A DNA stretch of 32,569 bases from an uncultured Lentisphaerota bacterium. GTDB lineage: Bacteria; Verrucomicrobiota; Lentisphaeria; Oligosphaerales; CAITYL01. The stretch is taken from positions 1 through 32,569 of the forward strand of contig CAITYL010000169.1 of assembly GCA_903896595.1 (NCBI GenBank). The letters run 5' to 3'. This document shows, piece by piece, positions 17,557 through 25,377 of this stretch. The notes beneath the pieces were generated by a model. The model had not been told where the DNA came from and did not search any database. It saw only the letters and a list, made by a program, of their open reading frames with translations. Position 1 is the stretch's first letter. Each line of letters begins with the position of its first letter. Both the position numbers and the translations under genes were made by a program.

Positions 17557-18407
17557 CTTAAACTTCTCTTCACCGCGGCGGCGGCGTGGATCGCGGTCGT
17601 GTCTAACACGGGAATGGCCACATCGCCTGATTTGACCAGCAGCGGAATCTCGGTGCAGCCAAGAATGACGCCTTCCACCCCTTCCTCTTTGACCAGACGG
17701 TTGATGATCTGCACGAACTGTTTCCGGGATTCCGGCTCGATCCGGCCCCGGCACAATTCGTCAAAAATGACGGTATTGATATAATCGCGCTCTTTGGCGT
17801 TGGGGGTGATGACCTTGAGGCCGCGTTTCTCCAAACGCTCCCGGTAAAAGGGCTGTTCCATGGTGTATTTGGTGCCCAGCAGCGCCACGGTATGCTCGCC
17901 ACGTTCCAGCACGGCATCGCCGGTGGCGTCGGCGATATGGAGGACAGGAATCCCCACCGTTGCCTCAATAATCCCGGCCTGCGAATTCAAGGTATTGGAG
18001 GCAATGACGATGAACTCCGCGCCCCCGCGCTTCAGCCGTTGCGCGGCGTCAATCATGGTGGCGGTCAGCGGCGTCCAGTTGCCGCGGTCCGCCAGACGCT
18101 CCTGCTGGGCAAAGTCGTCGAACTCGATGGAAAACATCAGGATCTGCGCGGAGTGCAGGCCGCCCAGCTGGTCCCGGAACATTTCGTTCATCAGCCGGTA
18201 GTATTCGATGGACGACACCCAACTGACCCCGCCGATGATGCCGATGGTCTTGACCTGCGGTTTGGGCAATGCCGGTTGCTCCGCGCGTCGCGGTTCAGCG
18301 GCAGTCGCCTCCCGCCCAGCCGAGGCGGCGTGGCTCGCGCCGCCGCCCATCGCCAGGGCCGCCACCAGCACCATCCAGCGACGGCCATGCATCCAGTTCG
18401 TGTTCAT
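17547..18407 (-). CDS. exported aspartate/glutamate racemase-family protein
   Basis: 286 residues from ATG 18407, which has AAGG about 9 nt upstream and starts a signal peptide (MNTNWMHGRRW, then VLVAALAMGGGASHA). The mature part belongs to the PLP-independent Asp/Glu racemase superfamily: GIIGGVSW, VIASNTLNS and LGCTEIP. C251 in GCTE is present, but the first active-site position holds Ser (S137 in ASNT) where two-Cys racemases have Cys, and the usual His of NTxH is Asn. E. coli YgeA, as far as remembered, has Thr there and acts on L-Asp/L-Glu, so one-sided chemistry or another substrate is possible. A periplasmic racemase could act on D-amino acids. The stop lies inside a nonamer array. Confidence 0.82.
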   Translation of the reverse strand: MNTNWMHGRRWMVLVAALAMGGGASHAASAGREATAAEPRRAEQPALPKPQVKTIGIIGGVSWVSSIEYYRLMNEMFRDQLGGLHSAQILMFSIEFDDFAQQERLADRGNWTPLTATMIDAAQRLKRGGAEFIVIASNTLNSQAGIIEATVGIPVLHIADATGDAVLERGEHTVALLGTKYTMEQPFYRERLEKRGLKVITPNAKERDYINTVIFDELCRGRIEPESRKQFVQIINRLVKEEGVEGVILGCTEIPLLVKSGDVAIPVLDTTAIHAAAAVKRSLSSK

Positions 18408-18486
18408 CGGGTTGTCCTTGTTCCGGCCTAACTTTATCGAAGGCGCCAGAAAAGGCAAGGTGCTGGCGAAAAAAGAATGGCAGGTA

Positions 18487-18594
18487 GAGGACTTTTGGGG
18501 GACGTTGAGGACGAAGATGACCTTGAGGACAATGGGATTCCCGCCGCCAGCTGTCCTCGTTGTCCTCCACGTCTTCCCAGTCCTCTGTGTCCTC
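18487..18594. repeat. GAGGAC/GTCCTC nonamer palindrome upstream of the racemase-like gene
   Basis: Left arm: GGGGAC, GAGGAC, GATGAC and GAGGAC begin at 18498, 18507, 18516 and 18525 (a further GAGGAC at 18487). Right arm: GTCCTC or GTCTTC begins at 18553, 18562, 18571, 18580 and 18589. All steps but one are exactly 9 nt, and the arms are inverted relative to each other. It lies between the amt-glnK terminator and the racemase-like start. Confidence 0.75.
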
Positions 18595-18621
18595 ATTCTT
18601 GCGAAGCTGGCGAGCTATCAC

Positions 18622-18660
18622 AAAAAAAAGGCCCCCGCGCCGAGGATGTGCGCGGGGGCC
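18622..18660 (-). terminator. rho-independent terminator of amt-glnK
   Basis: Read on the minus strand: an 11-bp perfect GC stem (GGCCCCCGCGC at 18630-18640 and its complement at 18650-18660) followed by eight T (plus-strand A at 18622-18629). It lies about 110 bp past the glnK stop in the correct direction. Confidence 0.88.
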
Positions 18661-18703
18661 CAATGCGGTCACTACCAACCGGGCCGCGGGGTTTTTATGG
18701 GGA

Positions 18704-18730
18704 GCCGGCGGGGCTGCAAACCCCGCCGGC
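18704..18730. repeat. GC-rich 10-bp hairpin 3' of glnK
   Basis: Perfect arms GCCGGCGGGG (18704-18713) and CCCCGCCGGC (18721-18730). No T-run on either side, so it is probably a stabilising 3' hairpin in front of the terminator at 18622-18660. Confidence 0.5.
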
Positions 18731-18772
18731 CTTGAATACCTTTGCGCTCACCGTCTGGTCGGCGAACGCCAA

Positions 18773-19114
18773 TCAGCCGATGGCGACAGGGCCGGTCTCG
18801 CCGGTGCGGATGCGCCGGCAGTCTTTGAGGTCGAGAATGAAGACCTTGCCGTCGCCGACCTGGCCGGTGCGGCCGCCCTTCATGATGGCGTCCACCGCCA
18901 CTTCGACGAAGGGATCGTTGACGGCGATCTCCAGCTTGATCTTCTTGAGCAGGCTGCCCGCCTCCTTGTGGCTGCGGTAGACCTGGGCGATGCCCATCTG
19001 CCGGCCCCGGCCCAGTACGGTGGACACGGTGACCAGGTGGATTTCTTTCTCCTCCAGGAGGTTCAGCACCTCGTCGAGGCGGTCGGGTTGGATGATGGCG
19101 ATAATGTATTTCAT
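18773..19114 (-). CDS. glnK: PII nitrogen regulatory protein (GlnK/GlnB family)
   Basis: 113 residues. Trimeric PII proteins read ATP, ADP and 2-oxoglutarate and block the partner ammonium channel with the T-loop. The conserved start MKYIIAIIQP, the T-loop region (GRGRQMGIAQVYRSHK) and the C-terminal GDGKVFI signature are present. Position 51, the uridylylated Tyr of E. coli GlnB/GlnK, is Glu here (YRSHKE), so control by uridylylation is unlikely. It follows amt by 33 bp with AAGGA about 11 nt before its ATG, forming an amt-glnK operon with the order reversed from the common glnK-amtB. The terminator is at 18622-18660. Confidence 0.93.
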   Translation of the reverse strand: MKYIIAIIQPDRLDEVLNLLEEKEIHLVTVSTVLGRGRQMGIAQVYRSHKEAGSLLKKIKLEIAVNDPFVEVAVDAIMKGGRTGQVGDGKVFILDLKDCRRIRTGETGPVAIG

Positions 19115-19147
19115 GATCTGTGTTTCCTTTATTTTGATCCGGTGGAA

Positions 19148-20515
19148 TTACTCAAGCATGGTGTAGCCGGCTTCGCGGTGCTGCGTCAGATCCAGACCGA
19201 TGCGCTCATCTTGGTCGGCCACGCGCAGGCCCATGACCAAATCAATCACCTTGAAGATGATGTAACTGGCGACGAACGAGAACACGACGGTCACCAAAAC
19301 CGCCTTGATTTGGATGATGAACTGGGCGGGATTGCCATAGAACAGGCCGTCGGCGCCGGCGCTGTTGACCGCCTTGGTGGCGAACAGGCCGGTGGCCAGC
19401 GCGCCCCAGATGCCGCCGATGCCGTGAACGCCAAAGGCATCCAGCGAATCGTCATAGCCGAGCTTGGGCTTGATCACGCTGACGAACAGATAGCAGATCA
19501 GCGAGACGCCCACGCCGATGGCCAGCGCGCCCACGCAGTTGACGAACCCCGCCGCGGGCGTGATCGCCACCAGACCGGCCACCGCGCCGGTGATGGCGCC
19601 GAGGACCGTGGCATGCTTGTTGAAGAACCAGTCCAACACCGCCCAGGTCAGCCCCGCCATGGCGGCGGCGACATGGGTCACCACAAAGGCGTTGACCGCC
19701 AGGCCGTTGGCCGCCAGCGCGCTGCCGGCGTTGAATCCGAACCAGCCGAACCACAACAGCGCCGCGCCCAGCACGCCGAACGGCAGGTTATGCGGCGGCG
19801 ACATGGTGTTGGGGTAACCGCGGCGGCGCCCCATCACCAACGCGGCCGCCAGCGCGGCCATACCGGCATTGATATGCACCACCGTGCCGCCCGCGAAGTC
19901 CAGGGCGCCCCAGCCGCGGATGAACCCGCCCAGCCCCCACACCCAGTGACAGACCGGCGAATAGACCACCGTGGCCCACACCAGGGTGAAGATGCAGAAC
20001 GAGCTGAATTTCATCCGTTCCGCAAAGGCGCCCAAAATCAGCGCCGGGGTGATGACGGCAAACATCATTTGGAAGACCATGAACAGCTGGTGTGGGATCG
20101 TGCCGGCATAATCCGGGAATGGATCCAGCCCCACGCCGTTCAGTCCGACCCATGACAGGCTGCCGATGAGTCCCTTGATGTCGGGGCCAAACGACAGGCT
20201 GTAGCCGAACAGCACCCAGGTGACCGAAATCAGGCACAGGGTGATAAAGCACTGCATGAGGACGGACAACACGTTCTTTTTGCGGACCAGGCCGCCGTAG
20301 AAGAAGGCCAGTCCAGGGGTCATCAGCATCACCAGCGCGGTGCTGATGAGCAGCCAGGCGGTGTCGCCCGAATCAATCTTGGGCACGGCCGGCGCGGCGG
20401 CCGCGACGGCGGCCACGGCGGGGGCGGCGGCCTCTTGCGCCCACGCCGCCAGACCGAACAGTCCGGCGACGGGCAGGGCCAGCGCCGCCGATTTCTTTAG
20501 CAGATGCGTTCTCAT
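19148..20515 (-). CDS. amt: ammonium transporter (Amt family)
   Basis: 455-residue inner-membrane channel for ammonium. ATG 20515 follows the strong GAGGAG site by 6 nt and starts a signal peptide (MRTHLLKKSAALALPVAGLFGLAAWA), as in AmtB. Ala/Val/Pro-rich residues form a short periplasmic stretch before the first core helix (DTAWLLISTALVMLMTPGLAFFYGG). Family signatures VHINAGMAALAAALVMG, LLWFGWFGFNAGSAL and DAFGVHGIGGIWGA contain the pore twin-His pair. A near-consensus sigma-54 promoter lies 98 bp upstream, and the PII gene follows in the same transcript, so expression under nitrogen limitation is expected. Confidence 0.95.
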   Translation of the reverse strand: MRTHLLKKSAALALPVAGLFGLAAWAQEAAAPAVAAVAAAAPAVPKIDSGDTAWLLISTALVMLMTPGLAFFYGGLVRKKNVLSVLMQCFITLCLISVTWVLFGYSLSFGPDIKGLIGSLSWVGLNGVGLDPFPDYAGTIPHQLFMVFQMMFAVITPALILGAFAERMKFSSFCIFTLVWATVVYSPVCHWVWGLGGFIRGWGALDFAGGTVVHINAGMAALAAALVMGRRRGYPNTMSPPHNLPFGVLGAALLWFGWFGFNAGSALAANGLAVNAFVVTHVAAAMAGLTWAVLDWFFNKHATVLGAITGAVAGLVAITPAAGFVNCVGALAIGVGVSLICYLFVSVIKPKLGYDDSLDAFGVHGIGGIWGALATGLFATKAVNSAGADGLFYGNPAQFIIQIKAVLVTVVFSFVASYIIFKVIDLVMGLRVADQDERIGLDLTQHREAGYTMLE

Positions 20516-20612
20516 GAATTTCTCCTCGGATAGGTTTGACTTGCGGTTGCTTCCGGCCGTCACGGACGTCCGGGTGACCGGCTCTGGCGAAGCAACCGAT
20601 CGGCAGGGTGAT

Positions 20613-20629
20613 AGCACCGACCGTGCCAG
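20613..20629 (-). promoter_or_regulatory. sigma-54 promoter of amt-glnK
   Basis: Minus strand CTGGCACGGTCGGTGCT keeps the GG-N10-GC core of the YTGGCACGrNNNTTGCW consensus with one change in the -12 box. It sits 98 bp upstream of the amt start in an AT-rich region, which fits NtrC-type control. Activator sites were not identified. Confidence 0.7.
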
Positions 20630-20765
20630 CCTCCATCTTACAGTTATAATAACCTTATTTTAAACAAATTAAACACTAAACATCCCCACCCAAACCCGCC
20701 CCCCGCCGGTGATACACGATTGTGGCAAAAGCCCACCTTGATACAATTTTGTCGATCTCGCCCAC

Positions 20766-20800
20766 AAAAAAACCGACACCCCGTTGCCGGGGGCCGGTTT
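20766..20800 (-). terminator. terminator of the ferredoxin gene
   Basis: On the minus strand an imperfect GC-rich stem (AACCGGCCCCC with GGGGTGTCGGTT) leads into seven T (plus-strand A at 20766-20772). It lies about 36 bp after the ferredoxin stop. Confidence 0.8.
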
Positions 20801-20835
20801 GGCTGATGCGGCGGCCGCGACAAGCGGCGCCGGAC

Positions 20836-21006
20836 TTACTTCATGGCGATGGCGTTGACCGGGCAGGCGTCGACGCACTGGCCGCAATCCACGCAGCCGT
20901 CGCTGACTTCGGCCTTGCCACCCTTCATGGCAATGGCTTCGACCGGGCAGGTGGAAACGCAGGCTTCGCAGGCGGTGCACTTGTCTTTGTCAACACAGGC
21001 GGGCAT
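20836..21006 (-). CDS. 2[4Fe-4S] ferredoxin
   Basis: 56-residue soluble electron carrier. Two CxxCxxCxxxCP motifs, cysteines 10, 13, 16, 20 and 38, 41, 44, 48, each next to Pro, bind two [4Fe-4S] clusters, as in clostridial-type ferredoxins. The two halves resemble each other (CPVEAIAMK and CPVNAIAMK), the ancient duplication of this family. AAAGGA lies 7 nt before the ATG and a terminator follows, so it is a single-gene unit. It may serve anaerobic metabolism; the redox partner is not in the window. Confidence 0.93.
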   Translation of the reverse strand: MPACVDKDKCTACEACVSTCPVEAIAMKGGKAEVSDGCVDCGQCVDACPVNAIAMK

Positions 21007-21120
21007 GGGAGTATCCTTTCGCTGGGATGGAAGAAAAAGAGAGACGGCGTATCAATGGAAAAATATAAACAGCGTCCCGGAAAAGACAATAGCACCATCG
21101 TTTGAGGGGAGCATGACCGT

Positions 21121-21350
21121 TTTGTAGGATGATGTTGGGAACCCCCTTTTAAGGAAAGGCGGGTCCCAAACCCTCCGTCAAACCTTTTTGTGCCTTAACG
21201 CGGAGGGCGCATACACCACAAGCCGTTCTGGCAAATCATCGCCTTCGCACTCGTGGGCTTGTGGCGGAAGCGCCCTCCGGTTTAAGATCCAAAAGTTTTG
21301 GGAAGGGGCTTGGGGAGCACCCTTTTCCAAAAGGGTGGCCCCAACATCTT
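21121..21350. repeat. repeat B, full bidirectional copy 3' of dapB
   Basis: Left part (21127-21197): ATGTTGGGAACCCCC hairpin and the TCCCAAACCCTCCGTCAAA tract. Centre (about 21208-21280): palindrome with arms GGGCGC...CCACAAGCC and GGCTTGTGGCGG...GCGCCC. Right part (21285-21348): a diverged inverted copy of the left part, reading on the minus strand ATGTTGGGGCCACCC and a TTCCCAAAACTTTTGG tract, ending 10 bp 3' of the dapB stop. Copies also occur at 27518-27669, 29207-29362 and 32426-32569. Confidence 0.85.
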
Positions 21351-21359
21351 GGCCCGGTC

Positions 21360-22169
21360 TCAGCGGAGGCCGAGGACGTCCTGCATGTCGTAGAGGCCCG
21401 GGGGGGCCTGGCGCAGGAACTTGGCGGCGCGCAGGGCGCCCTTGGCAAAGGTCTCGCGACTGGACGCCTTGTGGGTGAGTTCGACGCGCTCGCCAGTGGC
21501 GGCAAAAATGACCGTGTGATCGCCAACCACATCCCCGCCGCGGACGGCATGCATGCCGATCTCGCGCTTGGTGCGCGGCCCGGGCAGTCCTTCACGGCCA
21601 TGCCGGACATCCGTGGCATAATCCAGCCCGGCGGCCCCGGCGAGGATCTCGCCCAGGCGCACGGCGGTGCCGCTGGGGGCGTCCTTTTTCTGGTTGTGGT
21701 GCATTTCGACCACCTCAATGTCATAGTCGGGACCGAGCCGGCGCGCCACCAGGTCGCTGAGGTAAAACAACAGATTGACCCCCACGCTCATATTGGGGGC
21801 GCTGACGATGCGGGCGCCGTCGCTGGCCAAGGTGGACAGGGCCGCACGCACGGCCGCGGACAGGCCGGTGGTGCCGATGACGGCGGCGCAGCCCGCCTGC
21901 GTCGCCGCGATGGCATTGGGTACGGCGGCCTCGGCGGCGGTGAAATCGATCACGGCATCGGCGCCCTGGAGGGCGGCCGCCAGATCATCGGTAATGCGGA
22001 CTCCGCAAGCCGGCAGGCCGGCCACGACGGCGGCGTCCTGGCCGAGGAACGGGTTACCGGCAAGCTCAATGGCGCCCGCCAGCGCCAGCTCCGGATCGTG
22101 CAATGCCCCGGCCACCAGCATCCGCCCCATGCGCCCCGCCGCCCCCAAAATCACCACGCGTGTAGCCAT
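21360..22169 (-). CDS. dapB: 4-hydroxy-tetrahydrodipicolinate reductase
   Basis: 269 residues, normal size. Reduces 4-hydroxy-tetrahydrodipicolinate with NAD(P)H in the diaminopimelate/lysine pathway. The N-terminal Rossmann motif GAAGRMG (residues 8-14), the IDFT segment, IGTTG and the catalytic EMHHNQKKDAPSGTA (HH, K, DAPSGTA) are present. ATG 22169 is preferred; a TGGGGTG stretch precedes it. The frame extends upstream to 22310 but without DapB character. Its pathway partner dapF lies 7 kb away, also on the minus strand. Confidence 0.95.
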   Translation of the reverse strand: MATRVVILGAAGRMGRMLVAGALHDPELALAGAIELAGNPFLGQDAAVVAGLPACGVRITDDLAAALQGADAVIDFTAAEAAVPNAIAATQAGCAAVIGTTGLSAAVRAALSTLASDGARIVSAPNMSVGVNLLFYLSDLVARRLGPDYDIEVVEMHHNQKKDAPSGTAVRLGEILAGAAGLDYATDVRHGREGLPGPRTKREIGMHAVRGGDVVGDHTVIFAATGERVELTHKASSRETFAKGALRAAKFLRQAPPGLYDMQDVLGLR

Positions 22170-22248
22170 AGCACCCCAGTCCTCAGTTCCGAACCGTCGT
22201 TTGGTTTTGGGGGTAATATGGCGCGCCATCGGCGGCCCGCCGCCCGCA

Positions 22249-22983
22249 TCAGTCGTTGATGCCGGTGGTGGGCGCTGACTTTTTGAGCCACCAATAGCGG
22301 TAGCCGGCAAAGGCCAGGCCGCTCTCGACGCCGGCCGGGGTGCCCAACAGTTCGCGGTCGGTCAGGCCGGAAGCGTGTCCGTCCACCCACAGCACATTGG
22401 TGCCATTGCTGCCGTGCCGGAATTTGGGCTGGCCGCCCGCCCAGTTGGGGGCGACATAGGAGCCGTAGTTACTGTCGGCGAAGGCCACGGTTTCCGAGGG
22501 CAGTTCAACGTCCGTGAGCCGGTGAAAATTATAGTAATAACTGCTGCTGCCCTGGCCGAGCCAGCCATAATTGTAGCCGTAATGCGGATCGTTCCAGCGC
22601 CAGTCATTGGCGTTTTCGCAGACCAGGGTTGAGCCCGGCGTCCAGGCGGGGCAAGAGAAAATGGTGCCGGCCGGGGTCGGGGCCGCCGTGACGTTGCCGT
22701 AGTACCCGTTCATCCACAGGGTGGCGATCCAACTGTATCCCGCGCCGTAGACGCCGGGACTGTACGGGGCGGGATATGACGCGGGAACGGACATGGCCAG
22801 CAGGTAGCCGTTGTGGTCGTCCATCCAACTGGTGGCGATCAGCCCGAGCTGTTTTTCGTTCGACAGGCAGACCGCCCGCTTCGCGGTGTCCCGCGCCTTG
22901 CCCAAGCTCGGCAGCAGCATGGAGGCCAGGATGGCGATGATGGCGATTACCACCAGCAGCTCAATGAGGGTGAAGCGTTTCAT
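22249..22983 (-). CDS. type II pseudopilin-like protein with H-x10-DG C-terminal motif
   Basis: 244 residues starting [32 protein letters not shown]: a short basic leader, the prepilin cleavage and methylation motif around F4-T5-x-x-E, and a single hydrophobic helix. Prepilin peptidase would cleave and methylate it. The C-terminal part has [16 protein letters not shown], the H-x(9-10)-DG motif of the DUF1559-like group that is abundant in PVC bacteria. The middle is rich in Tyr, Trp, Gly and Ser, with paired Cys. Many genomes carry dozens of such proteins; their role is unknown, perhaps surface display through a type II-like secretion machine. A nonamer palindrome lies just upstream, between it and the PEP-CTERM gene. 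Confidence 0.9.
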   Translation of the reverse strand: MKRFTLIELLVVIAIIAILASMLLPSLGKARDTAKRAVCLSNEKQLGLIATSWMDDHNGYLLAMSVPASYPAPYSPGVYGAGYSWIATLWMNGYYGNVTAAPTPAGTIFSCPAWTPGSTLVCENANDWRWNDPHYGYNYGWLGQGSSSYYYNFHRLTDVELPSETVAFADSNYGSYVAPNWAGGQPKFRHGSNGTNVLWVDGHASGLTDRELLGTPAGVESGLAFAGYRYWWLKKSAPTTGIND

Positions 22984-23035
22984 GGCTGACGCTCTTGGGG
23001 GTTGATGCTGCCGGGGAAAAAGGGGTTTGGGGAAA

Positions 23036-23108
23036 GGACCCAAAGGACCTAAGCGACCTAAGGGATGGCCCTTAAAGCCGTTAGGTCCCTTAGGTCGTTT
23101 AGGTCCCT
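23036..23108. repeat. nonamer palindrome, GGACCTAAG type
   Basis: Left arm GGACC, GGACC, CGACC, GGATGG starting at 23036, 23045, 23054 and 23063. Right arm GGTCC, GGTCG, GGTCC starting at 23084, 23093 and 23102. Every step within an arm is 9 nt, and the arms are inverted copies (CCTAAG against TTAGG). It lies between two same-strand surface protein genes. Confidence 0.8.
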
Positions 23109-23115
23109 TGTTTGC

Positions 23116-23862
23116 TCAGCGCCGGCGCCGGCCCAGGCCGGCCAGCGCGCCCAACGCCAGCAGCGACAGCGCCACCGGTTCCGGCACGATGGTCAACTGC
23201 GGCTGGTAAGCGGCCGTGGCGTTGTTCTGGGTGGCAAACCTGGACTGCCAGGCGAGATTGCTCGGCACAGTAACGTACAAGGTGAACCACATATAGTTCT
23301 GGCCACCGGCATAGGCTGCCTTGACGGCGCTGGTCACGTCAATGCTGAACGTCTTGGGGCCGTCGTAGTAACTGCCAGCCGCAAGCACCGAATAGTCGGT
23401 GTAGGCGGTGCCGTTATCGGTGCCATAGGCGGGATTGACGGGCACATTCACGCCGCTGGTGCCGTAATTCGTGCCGCTGTTGTTGGTGGCCGAAGCGCTG
23501 GCCAACAGGTTCAGGTTGCCGCCGGCATAGACAAAGTAATTGGGGTTGGTCTCGGTGATTTTCAGGGTCACCCCGGTAATGCTGGCGCTGCCATACCCCA
23601 AGGCCGGCAGGTCGAACACGTAATAGTCGCGGTAACTGTAGGTGGTGCCGTTGAACGGATTGCTGTCGTCCCACACCACCGGGCCAACCGTTTCGCCGGT
23701 CGCCACGCTCGAGCTCCAATAGTAGGCGCCGCCGGCCGGCATGTGACGGAAATAGTTGCCGCTTTCCGTGGCAACGGTGGTGACTGGGGCGGCGGTGGCG
23801 GCGGCGCCAAGGCTGGCGGCCAGCAGGACGGATCCCACAACGGTGTTCAAGGCGGTGCTCAT
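23116..23862 (-). CDS. PEP-CTERM surface protein
   Basis: 248 residues. The N-terminal signal peptide (VVGSVLLAASLGAAATAA) leads to a mostly beta-structured, Ser/Thr/Asn/Tyr-rich body, with DYYVFDLPALG and ITGVTLKIT segments similar to anchor-associated beta domains. The C terminus is VPEPVALSLLALGALAG plus RRRR: the PEP motif, a membrane helix and a basic tail, recognised by exosortase. No exosortase occurs in the window. AAAGGAG is 10 nt before the ATG. It is divergent from the GntR/LacI regulator and may be under its control. Confidence 0.9.
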   Translation of the reverse strand: MSTALNTVVGSVLLAASLGAAATAAPVTTVATESGNYFRHMPAGGAYYWSSSVATGETVGPVVWDDSNPFNGTTYSYRDYYVFDLPALGYGSASITGVTLKITETNPNYFVYAGGNLNLLASASATNNSGTNYGTSGVNVPVNPAYGTDNGTAYTDYSVLAAGSYYDGPKTFSIDVTSAVKAAYAGGQNYMWFTLYVTVPSNLAWQSRFATQNNATAAYQPQLTIVPEPVALSLLALGALAGLGRRRR

Positions 23863-23955
23863 CGGGGCGTTCTCCTTTGGGGGCGGGGCTGGGTTTGGGG
23901 CGTCGCGGCGCCATCCGCGGCGCCGGGCATCAACGATCAGACAAAATTCTCACCA

Positions 23956-23978
23956 GTAACAATATGACTAATCATTAC
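23956..23978. promoter_or_regulatory. imperfect dyad GTAA...TTAC, candidate operator of the GntR/LacI regulator
   Basis: Within the 247-bp divergent gap, GTAACAAT and ATCATTAC flank a GAC centre; 14 of 22 paired positions are complementary. GntR/LacI-type proteins bind such dyads near their own promoters. Only inference. Confidence 0.3.
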
Positions 23979-24071
23979 CACAAGTTATCATCAAAAAAGC
24001 AAAAAGCAAATGCGCCAGCCTGGCGAAAGCACGGGGGCACTGAGCGGGGGTACGGTAAAATGAACCGCCGC

Positions 24072-24099
24072 TTGCCAATTGATCAGTCATTTCTATATT
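24072..24099 (+). promoter_or_regulatory. sigma-70-like promoter of the regulator
   Basis: TTGCCA (24072-24077), 16-bp spacer, TATATT (24094-24099). Transcription would start about 5 nt before the ATG at 24110, giving an almost leaderless message. Confidence 0.35.
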
Positions 24100-24109
24100 G
24101 ATACCTGCT

Positions 24110-25219
24110 ATGAATAAAAAAAGCCTGCACAGCACCATTCGCGAACAGATGCTCCGGACCATCAACGCGGCCCAGGTCGGCGACCTGCTGCCGACGGAGA
24201 AGGAGATCGCGGAACGTTTCGGCTCGTCCCGGGCCACCGTGCAAAACGTCATGCTGTCCCTGCAACGGGAAGGCTTTATTGAGCGCAAAAAAGGGCGCGG
24301 CTCGTTTGTCCGCAGCAAGGAGCGGCGGATTTTCTCCGCCACCGACTTTTCCTTTGGCGGCCAGATTCTGTACGCGTATCCGGATTATCCGGCCCTGGAA
24401 TACCTGCTGTTCCGCAAGATCGTGGAGGAACTGGCGCGGCAGCGGCAGCTCGACATGGTGGAGGCGCGGATTTCGCGCTTTTCCAATCTGTCCCTGATCA
24501 AGGAACTGGCCGGACAATCGCCGCAGCTCAAGGGGGTTCTGGCGCACACCGCCACCGAACTGACCGAGGGGCGCGGACAGCGGCTGCTGCATGCGCTGGG
24601 GGTGCCGGTGGTGGTGATCAGCGGCGAACAAAGCGTCTACGACAACGTGTTCACCATCAATCCCGACCATTACAAAAACGGCTACAAGGACATCGAGCTG
24701 CTGGCCGGCCGGGGGCACCGCCGCCTGGCGTACGTCGGCAACGAGCCGAAAAACCAGGGGGAAAAACTGGTCCAGGAAGGCATGCGGCGCGCCCTGGCCG
24801 ATTTCGGACTGCCGCAGAAAAATTTGGCGGTCAACCACGGGGAGGTCAAGCCGTGGGAAGACAGCGCCGTCGCCGCCTATGAGGCCACCCGCCGGATCGT
24901 CGCCGGCCGGAATCGCCCCAGCGCCCTCATTTACCGGTCGTTCAGCGGGGCCTGGGCGGGGTTGCGGGCGATCCGGGAAGCGGGCTTGTCGGTGCCGGAG
25001 GATTTCAGCGTGGTGGCCAACAGCAGTCCGCTGCCCATGGACATCTATCTCTATCCGCGGATCGCCTACATCACCTGCCACCGGGAGGCGGTGGTCAAAA
25101 TGGCCATGGACGTGATCGGCGGCAAGCTGGACCGCACGGCCAACAACCTCACGGTCGATGTGACGGTGTGTGAAGAAGAAAGCATCCGGCCGCCCAAAGG
25201 CCCGAGTGTACCGCGTTAG
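24110..25219 (+). CDS. GntR-type winged helix fused to LacI-like ligand domain
   Basis: 369-residue transcription regulator. Residues ~5-70 are a GntR-type wHTH (LLPTEKEIAERFGSSRATV, followed by LQREGFIERKKGRGSFV). From ~90 to the C terminus it has a LacI/periplasmic-binding fold (PVVVISGEQSVYDNVFTIN, then YKDIELLAGRGHRRLAYVG and the PEDFSVVANSS motif). Such hybrids are typical of Lentisphaerae and related groups and probably sense sugars. ATG 24110 is chosen; a TTG four codons upstream is possible. It is divergent from the PEP-CTERM gene, a likely target. Its stop codon TAG lies inside the left arm of a ~155-bp palindromic element. Confidence 0.88.
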   Translation: MNKKSLHSTIREQMLRTINAAQVGDLLPTEKEIAERFGSSRATVQNVMLSLQREGFIERKKGRGSFVRSKERRIFSATDFSFGGQILYAYPDYPALEYLLFRKIVEELARQRQLDMVEARISRFSNLSLIKELAGQSPQLKGVLAHTATELTEGRGQRLLHALGVPVVVISGEQSVYDNVFTINPDHYKNGYKDIELLAGRGHRRLAYVGNEPKNQGEKLVQEGMRRALADFGLPQKNLAVNHGEVKPWEDSAVAAYEATRRIVAGRNRPSALIYRSFSGAWAGLRAIREAGLSVPEDFSVVANSSPLPMDIYLYPRIAYITCHREAVVKMAMDVIGGKLDRTANNLTVDVTVCEEESIRPPKGPSVPR

Positions 25220-25367
25220 GATGAAAACTTGACTTTTTTACAACCGCAGAGTGACGAATGCTGAGGTCCGAATAACGAAGGAAGTCCACTGAAAGACAGC
25301 AACGACCTCAAGATTCTGCGGTTCAACATTCGGCAATCTGCGGTTAAATTATTTTTCACCCTAACGC
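25213..25367. repeat. palindromic repeat C, full copy, including a stop codon
   Basis: Outer arms GCGTTAGGATGAAAA (25213-25227) and TTTTTCACCCTAACGC (25352-25367), and inner arms AACCGCAG...GAATGCTGA (25242-25264) and TCAACATTCGG...CGGTT (25323-25345), with about 19 of 23 pairs. The TAG at 25217-25219 of the regulator is in the outer arm. A partial copy lies at 28871-28932. Confidence 0.75.
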
Positions 25368-25377
25368 AGTATAACAC

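Noticed and set aside
18560-20155. 531-codon plus-strand frame across glnK and amt
   Set aside because: Overlaps two certain genes and their terminator; composition is Asp/His/Gln-rich as in antisense frames.
20669-20980. 103-codon Arg-rich frame over the ferredoxin
   Set aside because: Off-frame reading of the 56-codon ferredoxin, whose eight cysteines and ribosome site fix the frame.
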